This document shows positions 25,401 through 35,235 of a stretch of 64,000 nt of DNA, in pieces. The translations under genes and the position numbers were made by a program. The stretch lies in IMG/VR virus record IMGVR_UViG_3300027793_000055, positions 62,001 through 126,000 of that record; one strand, written 5' to 3'. This stretch comes from a virus. How positions within the stretch are numbered: position 1 is the stretch's first letter; each line of letters starts with the position of its first letter. The notes under the pieces were generated by a model that saw nothing but the letters and a program-made list of their open reading frames with translations, did no database searches and was not told the DNA's origin.

Positions 25401-27829
25401 TTATCACCAAATGATTCAGTGGCATATCTCAAGCCAGAATCAAGAGTTGATATCAATGTGCCAGATGGCTTAGAGTCGAAAATATTATTTAATTCATTTT
25501 CGAAATTTCTACTTCGATTTGAAACGCTTTCAAAACCTCCCAAGAAAGCCAAATATTTAGGTTGTGGTACCGGTAAACTCTGAGTCATCGATGAATAGCT
25601 GGGATATGTTGATGGAAATTTATATTTATCGGATAGGCTTAGATCTTTTAATTCCTGTATATACTGCAATAAAACGCTATGTGGAGTGACACGTGTTAAT
25701 TGTTTTTGTACTCCATCAGAAAAAGTTGGGTATTTTGAATCATTGAAATTGATAAAATCAACTGAGCAGCTGGAGAAATAATCTAGCATTACTTCGCGAT
25801 TTAATTCACCACTATTAGCATTAGTTGTTATACGTGTCGCAATAGCTAAATCACCGATAGCAGTACCCGGATCTTGTACAAATTCTCCCTCCATCGTTAA
25901 TCGATTAGTGCCATAAATATCTGTTATTTGTGGTGAATTATCAAAAGAATGTATAGAGTTATTTGATTTAAAAGTGTTTTCTGCAAAACTATTAGTAACG
26001 TTCCACTGTCTACCTGCGTATGTAGCATATCCAGGCAATTCTATATAAGGAGATTGGGTCGCAAGCTCAGTAGTTGTTGGACGATCAATTTGAAAATTTA
26101 AAGAATTTCGTGATACATAAATACTTCTCATTCTATCTAATAATTTATCTCTCCAGAATGCTCTCTGTGTTCCAAGCTGTCTGTCATAACCATCTCTTGT
26201 GAAACCGCTTTGTGTTAAGATATAGGCTGTTCTAGCACGTGTTTCTGCTAGGTATGTATTAACCTCTTTTGGATAAAGAGTCTCTGAAAAGGCGTAGCTA
26301 TGTAATTTAATGACTGGATTGTCTGGATTATTTAATCTATTTGGATCAGAATAATATTTTTTGAGTAAGTCATAGGTTTGCTGACTGCCTTCTTTTATAT
26401 TTAAAGCAGCTAATAATTCTTGATTAGCAAATGTACCTAAATTATTTGTATGAGAAAATTTAAATACATATTTCTCGGTACTACCTTTTAATTCTAAAAC
26501 CTGTTTAAGTGGCTTGTGTTTGATAGTAACCGGTGGATCTATATAGCCAAATACACTATCACTTCTTTTTGACTGTGTTTGTACATTATTAATAACTTTA
26601 GATTTACTGCCTTCAATAGAAACTATATTATTATTTCTTAATTTTCTAGAAACAGGATGTTCTCCTGTACGAATTTGTTTCCAAACTGGATATTGATAGG
26701 CACTATTGGCAATCTCACTAAAAGAAGCAGATAAACCTGGAGAAGAATAAGTAATTGTATTACTCTGTAAATTAATACTCTTCCTACCTTTTATAAGGCT
26801 TCTGATTCCAACATTATCAACTGAAAATTGTTTATTTGTTCCACTTACAACTAAACTAGCACTATTGAAAACTAGTTCTGATGGATTAAAAGGCTTTTGA
26901 TATTGTAAAATACTACCAGAATCGATAACAGAATCAGCAATCCATTTATATCTTAAATCTGTTGATGGTATTGCGTGTTGAACCCAGAAATTGTCATAAT
27001 CCGAAGCTGTTACAAACGTAGTTCCACTCAACTCAACACTTTTTATTGTATTTCTATTAATAGCATGTACAGTAACACCTTCTAAACTACCACTATTGAA
27101 CTGTGCAGCATGCTGTGTTAATTGACTATAAAAAGGCTGTCTAACTTTTATATTTCTTGTAACTAGTGAGTTATTTGGTGAATATTGTTCACTTTCTCTA
27201 TCTAATGCGCCTCTTGAACTTTCTTTACGATCACCGGGAGCACTAAATCTTTCTACAAAAACAGTTTTATTAATATTACCTGTTATTTCTGGTAAAGAAT
27301 AATCTTCAACGCCTTCGATAAATTTTGTTGTTAAAACTCCCGAAGCAGTTAAATTGTTTTGAACAAGACTCTGATTTAGCTCTCTACCAGATGTTTGTAC
27401 AACTTGATAGTTGTGTGAAAAATTACCAAGTCTACGATTTTCATTTTTAATATTTTTTATATTAAGTGGTGATTTTGAAACTGTATCTCTTGTTAAAAGG
27501 GCTTTTGGTGCTTTTGGATCAAAATAATCTGGTCCGTAAACTCGGACTTTTCCTGTTGAACCACTTACTAAAAAGGCTTCTGGTCTATTGGAGGCATCAT
27601 CGGTACCATTGTTAATATGAATATGTCTGTGTTGGTTTCCACCGACCCATTGTTCGGTAAATGGACCCTGCATCGGTGCATCCTGAAGTCCACCATATTC
27701 ATCCTGATGCTGATTTACAATTTCTAAATTACTGCCGACAGCTGCTGTCAATTCAACATTATAGCCAGTATTAACAGATGAACTTACTATTTGGAAAGGC
27801 AGCTTTCCTCGGCGGTTAAAATCAGACAT
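22457..27829 (-). CDS. Giant virion protein (1790 residues), unknown
   Basis: It begins MSDFNRRGKLPFQIVSSSVN, followed by a conserved-looking HQDEYGGL...QGPFTEQWVGGNQHRHI segment. That opening is recalled from giant proteins in uncultured aquatic myoviruses, but no function is known. Long stretches are TGS/SGS-rich and beta-strand-like. The last 250 residues include an FDFLTYYKNPLTRTIRD segment and a LFGENFKLPPNMRWMIFKVK segment. No signal peptide, coiled coil or catalytic signature was seen. GAGG is placed 7 bases before the ATG. By position and size it may build the outer baseplate or a long adsorption structure. Confidence 0.75.
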   Translation of the reverse strand: MSDFNRRGKLPFQIVSSSVNTGYNVELTAAVGSNLEIVNQHQDEYGGLQDAPMQGPFTEQWVGGNQHRHIHINNGTDDASNRPEAFLVSGSTGKVRVYGPDYFDPKAPKALLTRDTVSKSPLNIKNIKNENRRLGNFSHNYQVVQTSGRELNQSLVQNNLTASGVLTTKFIEGVEDYSLPEITGNINKTVFVERFSAPGDRKESSRGALDRESEQYSPNNSLVTRNIKVRQPFYSQLTQHAAQFNSGSLEGVTVHAINRNTIKSVELSGTTFVTASDYDNFWVQHAIPSTDLRYKWIADSVIDSGSILQYQKPFNPSELVFNSASLVVSGTNKQFSVDNVGIRSLIKGRKSINLQSNTITYSSPGLSASFSEIANSAYQYPVWKQIRTGEHPVSRKLRNNNIVSIEGSKSKVINNVQTQSKRSDSVFGYIDPPVTIKHKPLKQVLELKGSTEKYVFKFSHTNNLGTFANQELLAALNIKEGSQQTYDLLKKYYSDPNRLNNPDNPVIKLHSYAFSETLYPKEVNTYLAETRARTAYILTQSGFTRDGYDRQLGTQRAFWRDKLLDRMRSIYVSRNSLNFQIDRPTTTELATQSPYIELPGYATYAGRQWNVTNSFAENTFKSNNSIHSFDNSPQITDIYGTNRLTMEGEFVQDPGTAIGDLAIATRITTNANSGELNREVMLDYFSSCSVDFINFNDSKYPTFSDGVQKQLTRVTPHSVLLQYIQELKDLSLSDKYKFPSTYPSYSSMTQSLPVPQPKYLAFLGGFESVSNRSRNFENELNNIFDSKPSGTLISTLDSGLRYATESFGDKKPWFDSYEDYSDDIRNIGKEYSILPEFRISSHMPYYVKDSGGNFRAINRAFLENDGSGISYRTAIAANSSSDQGYIKSYVLGEEISNAYELQQENANVTKLDKITFTLSGIKKLLPYNGFYPQERTLQLANLFNDFLDTNVGGGYFSFIRTVQSASTGAGDANDVLIYNTDDSGSYWSKNVVMPYLFSPGILFNTIKSGISVDFPIITASLLDIQNINFTDITGSKTTILTVKELNIFDKCSILSKNCNLISLTGSQTSATNRLDPYIFDASYISENRINSRIPFESLIFPQEFLEKPDVVTSSFIYSNSVDITLTGSLQVQLEDLYSKYISNSILNIKFDCNHQPDRYRQPLFTSGSSGFTTINSQFINIGFYQKNSVPFAYLKDDKIIDPSYSLAMSNFLAEIPTFFLRDSSMISFKSSEMKDWKFEIGKKYYFDLKMKKSSDLVMIESYRSQHHITGSNSIEKTMNGRYFGWPVSKQSNERTVEDNYVVHNDPAYAPFTPPYFEGEAILRFELSASRTSYRDSSFADFQKDINLVEFFPAISGAIGTGSAAYRNKMSMQDCINLFGLGINPLADSTPDGKATSIRGTTDTANQFWVISPKLETPVLDFSEQQFIQRTGSYWVADGYGRGMWSGYGKIPTGSQGITLELAESFPLNTDFRSNRINTSATGSLLKQVGFKAESKKIGQLAEKKTISEAIVAIPFVDRPIEGVTTFVDGYHFFSVNPFVFESQKTQLELNTLPKETSISRMIRLMKQYVIPPNFDFLTYYKNPLTRTIRDNREGIDPFVMYMFEFAHDLDQQDLADIWQGVMPKIATTAEKEQITFSHDVGENELFGENFKLPPNMRWMIFKVKKKAEWNYFAVTEDTQDDVRFKFNFANSQEAQTPKYNYNWPYDYFSLVELAKVDVTYEYGEKPTATGSIDNTIIGTGIDTNRFAIGNNPDFLDQGKVTSTTAKDPKRQLASGFMNKQNKTRGKRTRL

Positions 27830-27840
27830 TCAGGAACCTC

Positions 27841-30800
27841 TTATTTATCATTACAGTCTTTTTTATCGACAATCGATGGAATATCAATTTCTAAATATTC
27901 TCCAGAACCAAATTTTGTTATTTGTTTAACAACTTCTTGTTCTTTTGGATTTTTATTTATTATCACAATCGCATCTGTATTTAAATCATAAACTGTAGTA
28001 AATTTACGATCATAGGTCGATTTTAAGACATTAAATATTTGTTCTCTATCTTGTCTATTATCTATATCTCTTTCTTTCCACCAGAGACAGTTTGTATCTT
28101 CTTCAAGTGGTATTGGTGCGTGACCAAATTTCCAGTTATACTTTAGCTCGTTTATTGTACGAATTGCAGCAATTGGATCTTTCTTTCTGAATTCCAACGT
28201 TGGCAATTTGTGTCTATACTTGTTTCTTTCTAGAATATGGCTTTCTACTATGTTTGAAGCAATAGTAGTTGTACCCATCGAAGCTGGTATTATTTCTTGA
28301 ATTATCTTTCCTACTGACCAATCTATCCATTTATAAAATTCAACAAACTTCTCAAAGTCAGGTGTATTATCTACTTTTTCAAAGAACATTCTTCTTAAAA
28401 AAGATAGATCGCGATATTCCATTTCATATCTATCGGCCGGCTTACCAAGTAGATTATTAAATTGTTTTATTGTACCAATCCAACGTAACATCTCTTCAGA
28501 GATATTTTGATACATACTTTTTTCAATTGAAAGAAAATGGTTAACCGGCACCATATCTCTTACATATGTAATATCATCTTGTTGTAAAATACTGATCAGA
28601 TCATCGTTATTTAGGATCTCTGGTTGTCTTCTTTTTGCATTTGCTACATATTCATAAGCAACAACTTTATCATTATTTCTAAGGAAGAAGTCTCCTCTTC
28701 CTGGGTATAATCTTCTTGATATATCAGAAACAATTTCATATCTTGAAAGTTGATCAATTGAGCCAGAAGATAAATCTATAACATCAAAACCAGCGTCATT
28801 TAAACCAAGTGTGGGAGTACCGGCACCATTATCAGAAACTTCAATGCTATCAAATCTCCAATGTAACACAAGTGTTTCTGATTGTGGTATTGTTTGATCT
28901 TTTAGTTGCGTTATAAGAGCATTTTCAACATTTTGTACAAACGATTCTGGACCAGCATCAGTTATATCTAATGCGTGAGAAATTAATACTTCTTCTGGTA
29001 TATAATTTAACCAATATCTTACTGTACCAATCTGTAGATCAGAGAGTTGCTGTTTATTATCGCTACCAACTATTACAGAGCCTGTAAAATTTTGGTGATG
29101 TGAGCCAACGTACAATCTTTTATTTGCAGTAAAATATGCTTCTGCAATTGTCTTATCGATACTAGCTGAGACTATAAAACTCTCTTTTAGTATATCCAAT
29201 TCAGTATTAAAACCACTAAATTCTAGAATATAATCTCCGTTATCGGCACCTATAACAACACCATCAAAAGGATATTTTTCATTTTTTATTCTAATAGCAA
29301 AAAGCCACTTTTGATCAGTGTAAACATCTTTAAAGAGCGATGACGTTAATTGTACGCCAAAACAGGAAGATGAAAGTAGGAAGTATGAATCCTTTGATTC
29401 TCTTTCTGGTCTTACTCCAAAGATTTGAATACTAGCAGAATCATTTGTAGCCCATGTATTATAATCAACAGTTGATTGTGGCTGATGCATACCAAATACA
29501 GAACTACTTAAAAAGTTTGTTTCAAAATATTGATCTTCATTTATATCATATTTTCTTGGAAATATTGTTTCTATCTCGATTGTATTTCCAAAATATTTTG
29601 AATCAATATCACCAACTATGTATGCTAAACTATTTGGCTCACCAGATTGCGTAACTTGGTAAACAGTTCCTTCAAATCTATCTGGATTATTAAAATCTAC
29701 AAATTTTCTTTTTTGAGAAGTATATTCATATCTATCTTCGAAAGTAAAAGATTGATCATCGGCATATAAGTTAATCTTAATTAACTCAGTATCGATACCG
29801 AAGCATCTCAAGAGATTGCGAATAGATTTCTCTGTACCTTTTGAACGATAAATATATAAAATATTGTTATATATGTTTTGATAAATTGAATTTTTTATAT
29901 GATATATTTTTTCATCATATACATCTTGTTCATTTCTCGACAAGACAGTTTCTAGGATTGTCGAATCTGAAAATAATTCTACGGTACTTAATCCACGTGA
30001 TTCTACCAATCTTTTTGAAAATGGAAGAGGATTTTGTTTTCTAAAGTCCTCATCTTTCAAAGTTGGTAAACTTTGAATATGATAGAACATTTCATCTAGA
30101 TATTCTGATATGATCTGGGTTATTTCTAGTAGACCTTCACCCTTTTCTTGATCCTCTTCTAGAATCCAGCTAGCAAATGAATTATAGATTGATGAATTAT
30201 TCATCTGATCATATGAAATCGTTTTTTGTTGAAGTGTTTGTATTAAGATTAATACTTCGGGATGATTAGGATATAATATTGGATCGGCCGGTTCTTCTTG
30301 AGTGAATCCAGATTCTATTAAAGCAGAACCGGTTTCACGGCTTCCAACAGAATAACCAAACCAAGTACCATTAGAAATTCTACCAGAATAATCAATTACA
30401 TTTGCATCATATGCAGAGAATTGTTGATTATTAAATATTCCTTCATTAAACTTGTAGTAAACACCTAAATCTGTATTAGCATCATCGGTATTTGTACCAC
30501 CATATACTTCTGTAAAATAGAATCTAAAAATATCCTTATCTGTTCTTTTTGATTTCCAGTAACGAAACTCATCTAAAGAAGCAGATAATTTACCATATCC
30601 TAAACCTGCACTACCGGTATCATGTACCAGTGAACCAATTGTAGCCATCATTGGTCCCTGCACTTGTGAAACTGTTGTACCAGATAGTTCTTGTGAGAGT
30701 AATTCTCCGTCTTGGAAAAGTTGAAATGCAATAGTAGAATTGTCATTTTTTGCAGTTATAGCAATATGGTGCCAATTCGAATCAGTTATATTATTAGCTG

Positions 30801-31539
30801 CTAATAATACATCGTTTGCTCCATTTGTACCGGATACAAATGTGACATAAAAATTATTTTCTTCACCAATATTTCCTGGGTGGGTTTCAATGGTGAATCT
30901 TGCATAATCAGAAGAAGTAAAAGAAGCGCTATTCCATAAATCAAATATTACTTGTTTAGCAGAACCGGATAGATCTTCTTTTTTTATATAGAATTCTACT
31001 GTTACACCATCTTCACCGTTCAAACTAAGATTACTGGCTCTTTTAAAGTCCTCATTATAATAGTTTGATTTTCCAAATAGATTTTTGGCAGTGTCTGTCT
31101 GACTATAAGTATTTGGACCACCTTTGATTAATATATATTCAGGCTTATCAGTAATAGAATAGCCATTACTTGTACTGGTGATGGTACCGTAATCAAAGCC
31201 AAATTTTATAAAACCAGTGTTTCTTGGATATAAATTATTAAAAGTATAGTTTGTTAATAATGAACTACTATTAAACCACTCTGTCTTTTCGTTTCTAGAA
31301 CCATCATATGGAAAACTTTTATAAATTAATTTTATTGAATCTGCATAATATTTTTCTGCAGAACCAAACTTTGCAAAGTTTTCAGGTTCTGAAAAATCAA
31401 TATCTGGTATGAATCTGTCTTTTTCTATTCTTGCGGACTCTACTAATTTTACTGATTCTACCTCTTGACCGATAGTCTCGGGATCAGTTAATGGGAGTAT
31501 TTTTCCAGATTTTTTACCAAATAGATCTTTAATCGACAT
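27841..31539 (-). CDS. Giant virion protein with LamG/concanavalin-like domain
   Basis: About 1232 residues. The second ATG (31539) is preferred over the one at 31545 because GAGG lies 7 bases before it and only one base before the first. Residues ~185-345 form a LamG-type sandwich (GVTVEFYIKKEDLSGSAKQ, SNWHHIAITAKNDNST, SASLDEFRYWKSKRTDKD), and a second weaker sandwich may occupy ~720-870. LamG domains usually bind glycans. The C-terminal 300 residues are helical with FLRRMFFEKVDNTPDFEKF. It overlaps the stop region of the upstream gene. Probably an adsorption or baseplate-periphery component. Confidence 0.8.
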   Translation of the reverse strand: MSIKDLFGKKSGKILPLTDPETIGQEVESVKLVESARIEKDRFIPDIDFSEPENFAKFGSAEKYYADSIKLIYKSFPYDGSRNEKTEWFNSSSLLTNYTFNNLYPRNTGFIKFGFDYGTITSTSNGYSITDKPEYILIKGGPNTYSQTDTAKNLFGKSNYYNEDFKRASNLSLNGEDGVTVEFYIKKEDLSGSAKQVIFDLWNSASFTSSDYARFTIETHPGNIGEENNFYVTFVSGTNGANDVLLAANNITDSNWHHIAITAKNDNSTIAFQLFQDGELLSQELSGTTVSQVQGPMMATIGSLVHDTGSAGLGYGKLSASLDEFRYWKSKRTDKDIFRFYFTEVYGGTNTDDANTDLGVYYKFNEGIFNNQQFSAYDANVIDYSGRISNGTWFGYSVGSRETGSALIESGFTQEEPADPILYPNHPEVLILIQTLQQKTISYDQMNNSSIYNSFASWILEEDQEKGEGLLEITQIISEYLDEMFYHIQSLPTLKDEDFRKQNPLPFSKRLVESRGLSTVELFSDSTILETVLSRNEQDVYDEKIYHIKNSIYQNIYNNILYIYRSKGTEKSIRNLLRCFGIDTELIKINLYADDQSFTFEDRYEYTSQKRKFVDFNNPDRFEGTVYQVTQSGEPNSLAYIVGDIDSKYFGNTIEIETIFPRKYDINEDQYFETNFLSSSVFGMHQPQSTVDYNTWATNDSASIQIFGVRPERESKDSYFLLSSSCFGVQLTSSLFKDVYTDQKWLFAIRIKNEKYPFDGVVIGADNGDYILEFSGFNTELDILKESFIVSASIDKTIAEAYFTANKRLYVGSHHQNFTGSVIVGSDNKQQLSDLQIGTVRYWLNYIPEEVLISHALDITDAGPESFVQNVENALITQLKDQTIPQSETLVLHWRFDSIEVSDNGAGTPTLGLNDAGFDVIDLSSGSIDQLSRYEIVSDISRRLYPGRGDFFLRNNDKVVAYEYVANAKRRQPEILNNDDLISILQQDDITYVRDMVPVNHFLSIEKSMYQNISEEMLRWIGTIKQFNNLLGKPADRYEMEYRDLSFLRRMFFEKVDNTPDFEKFVEFYKWIDWSVGKIIQEIIPASMGTTTIASNIVESHILERNKYRHKLPTLEFRKKDPIAAIRTINELKYNWKFGHAPIPLEEDTNCLWWKERDIDNRQDREQIFNVLKSTYDRKFTTVYDLNTDAIVIINKNPKEQEVVKQITKFGSGEYLEIDIPSIVDKKDCNDK

Positions 31540-31541
31540 TA

Positions 31542-32972
31542 TCATTCCTCAACGCGAAATTTAAAAACTTCCCTTTGTTCAATTTCTAAGCCAAATTCTT
31601 TAAACTTAAATTTAACACCATATGTATAACCTGGTTCAAAAATTGACATATCTAAGTCAAAATAATTACCAGTATCATCATATGACAATCTTGTATATTC
31701 TATGTCTTTATCACCATATGGAATAATTTCAAGATTATCAACTATTCTGAATATCTTGTAATATGCTTTTCTGATAGTGAAATTTTCTGCATTTGCTTTT
31801 GAGATTGTATAAATTGTAGGATCCCAATTTTTATCACGTACATACAAATTAAATCTTGCTTGCTCATTGGCAGAATAAACAGTCTTTAGATTTGTTATAT
31901 TTACGGAATAATCTGATATTTGAAAATCTGATTCGTTATCTCCGTCACCAGATTTAACATCAAATGCACTACCGGTATAATAATAAATATTATCACCATT
32001 ATGCCATACATCAAACAAAAGTTGTGCTTCTGTATTCACAACAACTTCAGCTTCATAAATTCCTTTTCTTATTCTTGTTGCTGCAATATAGCCTAGTCCA
32101 AAATTATTATCTAGTGGTACAGGTAAACCAGCTGGTCCTAGAGTACCAGAATAGATACTACAATATAGTTCTGTATTTGGATTACCAGCAATATCAGATA
32201 ATAAACCACGATGACGATTATACATATATAATCTGTTTATATTGTCTGCTTCCGGTGCTAGTGAACTACTCTTGTAAAAATAGTTTCTATCATCTCGTAT
32301 AGATTCATCAAATCGTGCTTCTATCCAAGGACGTTTATAAAAGAATTGACTTCCTCTAGCAAAGAACTTTTTAGTATAATATGTTCTTGAGCCACTTTCT
32401 ATAATATCTGGTAATTTTACTATTAATCCATTTGGTTCTACAGCACCGGTAATCCACATTTCTACAATCGAAGTGATATCTATTTCTAGATCTTCATTGC
32501 CTCTATCAAAATGTTGCTGAAATATGGTACCCGTTAAAAAATCGCCGCCCTGATTAGTCCAAGAAGAAGTCAAAGAGGAAGACAGCCAATTGGCAGCATC
32601 AATATCCGAATAACCTTCCATATCTAAACCTAAACCTTCTTCCCAGCTACTTGATACGGGATGAACTATTAGATCAAAGTTTCTTGGAGTAGTATAACCG
32701 TGTTCTGCATTACTCAGCTTGAGAACAAACTGTGTGTTGCCACTCACCGGAATATTTAGTTCTTGCCTATCCTGTATAATATCAGATATAGGAAAATCAA
32801 CTAAAATACGTGAGGCTTCCGAGGAAGTATTTGAAGCCTGAGCATATAACGAGTACACTTCTAGAACGTCAGATTCGCCCATATTTGAATTTAAAGCACG
32901 TGTCTTTAAATTAGATAAAAACCCATTTGTTATGGTAGTATCTTTATTTGCAAAATATCTCTTGATACCCAT
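31542..32972 (-). CDS. Virion protein with DNRLRE-like N-terminal domain
   Basis: 476 residues. The first 190 residues (NKDTTITNGF, SRILVDFPISDI, HGYTTPRNFDLIVHPVSSSW, ITSIVEMWITGAVEPNGLIV) follow the pattern of DNRLRE carbohydrate-binding-like modules, including the late tryptophan and PNGLIVKLP strand. The remainder is beta-rich and ends YTYGVKFKFKEFGLEIEQRE. The ATG overlaps by one base the stop of the gp6 gene. Together with the LamG protein next to it, this suggests a glycan-contacting set placed directly after the wedge genes. Confidence 0.75.
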   Translation of the reverse strand: MGIKRYFANKDTTITNGFLSNLKTRALNSNMGESDVLEVYSLYAQASNTSSEASRILVDFPISDIIQDRQELNIPVSGNTQFVLKLSNAEHGYTTPRNFDLIVHPVSSSWEEGLGLDMEGYSDIDAANWLSSSLTSSWTNQGGDFLTGTIFQQHFDRGNEDLEIDITSIVEMWITGAVEPNGLIVKLPDIIESGSRTYYTKKFFARGSQFFYKRPWIEARFDESIRDDRNYFYKSSSLAPEADNINRLYMYNRHRGLLSDIAGNPNTELYCSIYSGTLGPAGLPVPLDNNFGLGYIAATRIRKGIYEAEVVVNTEAQLLFDVWHNGDNIYYYTGSAFDVKSGDGDNESDFQISDYSVNITNLKTVYSANEQARFNLYVRDKNWDPTIYTISKANAENFTIRKAYYKIFRIVDNLEIIPYGDKDIEYTRLSYDDTGNYFDLDMSIFEPGYTYGVKFKFKEFGLEIEQREVFKFRVEE

Positions 32973-34774
32973 TATAGCACCACTCCCTTGATATCGGTAT
33001 TTGGAAATTTAATTTCAAATATAACATTATCTGGACAATTAATGTATCTTCCGTCAGAAGACGTATTTTCGTCCATATTGTAAAATACATTCGAATAAAG
33101 TCCACCATAGTTATTGATAAATTTAACTTTTACTATATCTAGGACACCCTTTGTTTCTTTTAAGACCTTAAGAACATCTGAGTAGAAAAGTGGTTCACCA
33201 ATATCTCTAATTCTACTAAATTCTAGTTGAAGTGCATTTTTGCAGGCAATTAGCACATCATATTTATTGGTTTCTAGATCAGCAATTACACTAAAATTAA
33301 TAGAAAAATTAACCACTCTAGCATCTAAGATATCAATTGTATCATTAATCATTCTATTTTTATTAAGCCAAATCTTAATATTTTCTTTTACCACTAAATT
33401 AGTTGGTACAAGAAAACCTTTATCATCACTAGAAATTGTATATAAATTTAAGTTTCTTCTAAAAGAATTCTGATCTCTTACAACGTTTGCTCTTTTAACG
33501 CGCCCAAATTCTGCTGGCATTTTATATAGCAAAGCTTTGTAGTCTTCTTTGGTAACTGCTCTACTTTGTGCTGCATATGCAGTACTTGCTATTGTTTTTA
33601 ATTCACGAGAATTTAGTAATCTAGTATCGCCGGTAATTGGCTCTTCATTTGTTACTTCAAGACTATTTTTTATTTGATTTTTAATATCAACACTTATTGC
33701 AGATGGATTTGGAAATTCTAATCTGGCTGCAGCTACATTTTTAATTGATGCAGCTGATGCATTAACATTTGCAGAAGTATTGGTACGTGCTGTTATAGTT
33801 AAAGTAGTATTAACTGGTACAATACCAAATTTATCTGTTTCAATTAAATTGGTAGGATCAAAAGAGTCACTAGCAATATAGTTTTTACCATAAACACTTA
33901 AAGCTACAGTAGAAGGATCTGCAACGCTTTCACGGTTTTTATTTGTCTTATCTTGTCCTTGACCAAATTGCAAATAATTTATACCATTAATCTTTTCTAT
34001 TATAAATCTTCTTGGTACAGTAAATGGTCGTAAATAGGCAGTATTACTGCTAACACTATTGGAGCCACCGCGATTAACGATTGGTCGATAAATGATATCT
34101 TGTGTCAAATAATCAACTTCAAAATATTCATTACCTTCAAGATCTTCAACTTTTATTATTTCAGCAACATTCGTAAGAGGTAGACGAACTCTTTTGAATC
34201 TCTCAAACTCGCCTGTCTGAACTTTTACTTCTTCAAAAAAGCCGGATATAACCTTTCCATATGATTTTACTGCATAAAAAGTTGGAAGACCCGAAACAGA
34301 ATTAACACGAGCTACAACTGTTTCATTTGTGTCAGAATTGAAAAACACATCTTCAGTTAATATAAACTGATTTCCATTTGAAGTAGTAAATGTTGAACCT
34401 CTTTTGAGAATTGGAGCATATATAAGATCTGGTCCTAAACCGTTTTGAGAGGCCGGAATTAAGATAAAAAAAGTAGCAATACCGTGCGAAGTTGGCACAG
34501 TACTTTCTTTGAAACCCATCTGTCTTGTTAATTTTTCTACATTTGTAAATTCATTAGCTGTATCTAGGAATGATTCGTTGGCTTGATAATCCAGATAGAA
34601 AGAAAGTATATCACCAACATAAGATACGGTGTCTAATACCAAAGAACCAATACCAGCTTCATTGAAATCCTTAAAAGACTCAGGATAGTATCTTTTGGCG
34701 TGTTGCACCAAAGATTGCTTAATAGTAGCAAAATCTCTTGCAGAATAATTTATTGGTACATTCTTTTTTGGCAT
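32972..34774 (-). CDS. gp6: Baseplate wedge protein gp6 homologue (baseplate J family)
   Basis: 600 residues against about 660 in T4. The start MPKKNVPINYSARDFATIKQ and the block EAGIGSLVLDTVSYVGDIL followed by FYLDYQANESFLDTA are the most conserved segments of T4-type gp6. The protein builds the continuous ring joining the six baseplate wedges. A later LQFGQGQDKTNKNRES segment fits the baseplate J-like core. It follows the gp25 homologue by 23 bases, the usual pairing in T4-like phages. This is one of the surest identifications in the window. Confidence 0.95.
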   Translation of the reverse strand: MPKKNVPINYSARDFATIKQSLVQHAKRYYPESFKDFNEAGIGSLVLDTVSYVGDILSFYLDYQANESFLDTANEFTNVEKLTRQMGFKESTVPTSHGIATFFILIPASQNGLGPDLIYAPILKRGSTFTTSNGNQFILTEDVFFNSDTNETVVARVNSVSGLPTFYAVKSYGKVISGFFEEVKVQTGEFERFKRVRLPLTNVAEIIKVEDLEGNEYFEVDYLTQDIIYRPIVNRGGSNSVSSNTAYLRPFTVPRRFIIEKINGINYLQFGQGQDKTNKNRESVADPSTVALSVYGKNYIASDSFDPTNLIETDKFGIVPVNTTLTITARTNTSANVNASAASIKNVAAARLEFPNPSAISVDIKNQIKNSLEVTNEEPITGDTRLLNSRELKTIASTAYAAQSRAVTKEDYKALLYKMPAEFGRVKRANVVRDQNSFRRNLNLYTISSDDKGFLVPTNLVVKENIKIWLNKNRMINDTIDILDARVVNFSINFSVIADLETNKYDVLIACKNALQLEFSRIRDIGEPLFYSDVLKVLKETKGVLDIVKVKFINNYGGLYSNVFYNMDENTSSDGRYINCPDNVIFEIKFPNTDIKGVVL

Positions 34775-34797
34775 CAGCTTGACCTCTTATAAATATA

Positions 34798-35199
34798 TTA
34801 TCTTGTTAGTGTTTGTGTTAATAAATTGAAACTTAATCGTAATTGATCGGTTGTTGAGGTTGGTGCTATAAAATAAGTTATTGCAATACCTAATAAATTT
34901 GGCTCTTGTTCATCATCTACAAAATCTATTGAAACAATAGAAACAAATGGCATATATCTATTAATTTGCACAGTTAGTGCAGATCTTATTGTATTTGTTG
35001 TTGCAACTGTCTTATTTTCAAACAAGAATCTTTTTATACCAACACCAAATTCCGGATCCATTATTCTTTCACCGGGACTTGTAAGAATTAAGTTTTTTAA
35101 GTTTTGCCTTACTAATTCCGGAATAGTGTCGACTAAAATATAGTCGCTATCCTCACGATCTATTTGTAAAGGAAAAGATACAGTAAAGCCATTTCTCAT
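34798..35199 (-). CDS. gp25: Baseplate wedge protein gp25 homologue
   Basis: 133 residues, the typical size (T4 gp25 is 132). It contains the family signature LILTSPGERIMDPEFGVGIK, which includes the E-R pair of the EPR/GERxMxPxFG motif, and ends in a strand with the expected Leu pattern. gp25 binds the inner baseplate and starts sheath polymerisation. It is followed closely by the gp6 homologue, the same order as in contractile systems in general. Confidence 0.95.
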   Translation of the reverse strand: MRNGFTVSFPLQIDREDSDYILVDTIPELVRQNLKNLILTSPGERIMDPEFGVGIKRFLFENKTVATTNTIRSALTVQINRYMPFVSIVSIDFVDDEQEPNLLGIAITYFIAPTSTTDQLRLSFNLLTQTLTR

Positions 35200-35235
35200 A
35201 TTGTAATAAATATGATGCTAAACTGTTTTTAATTA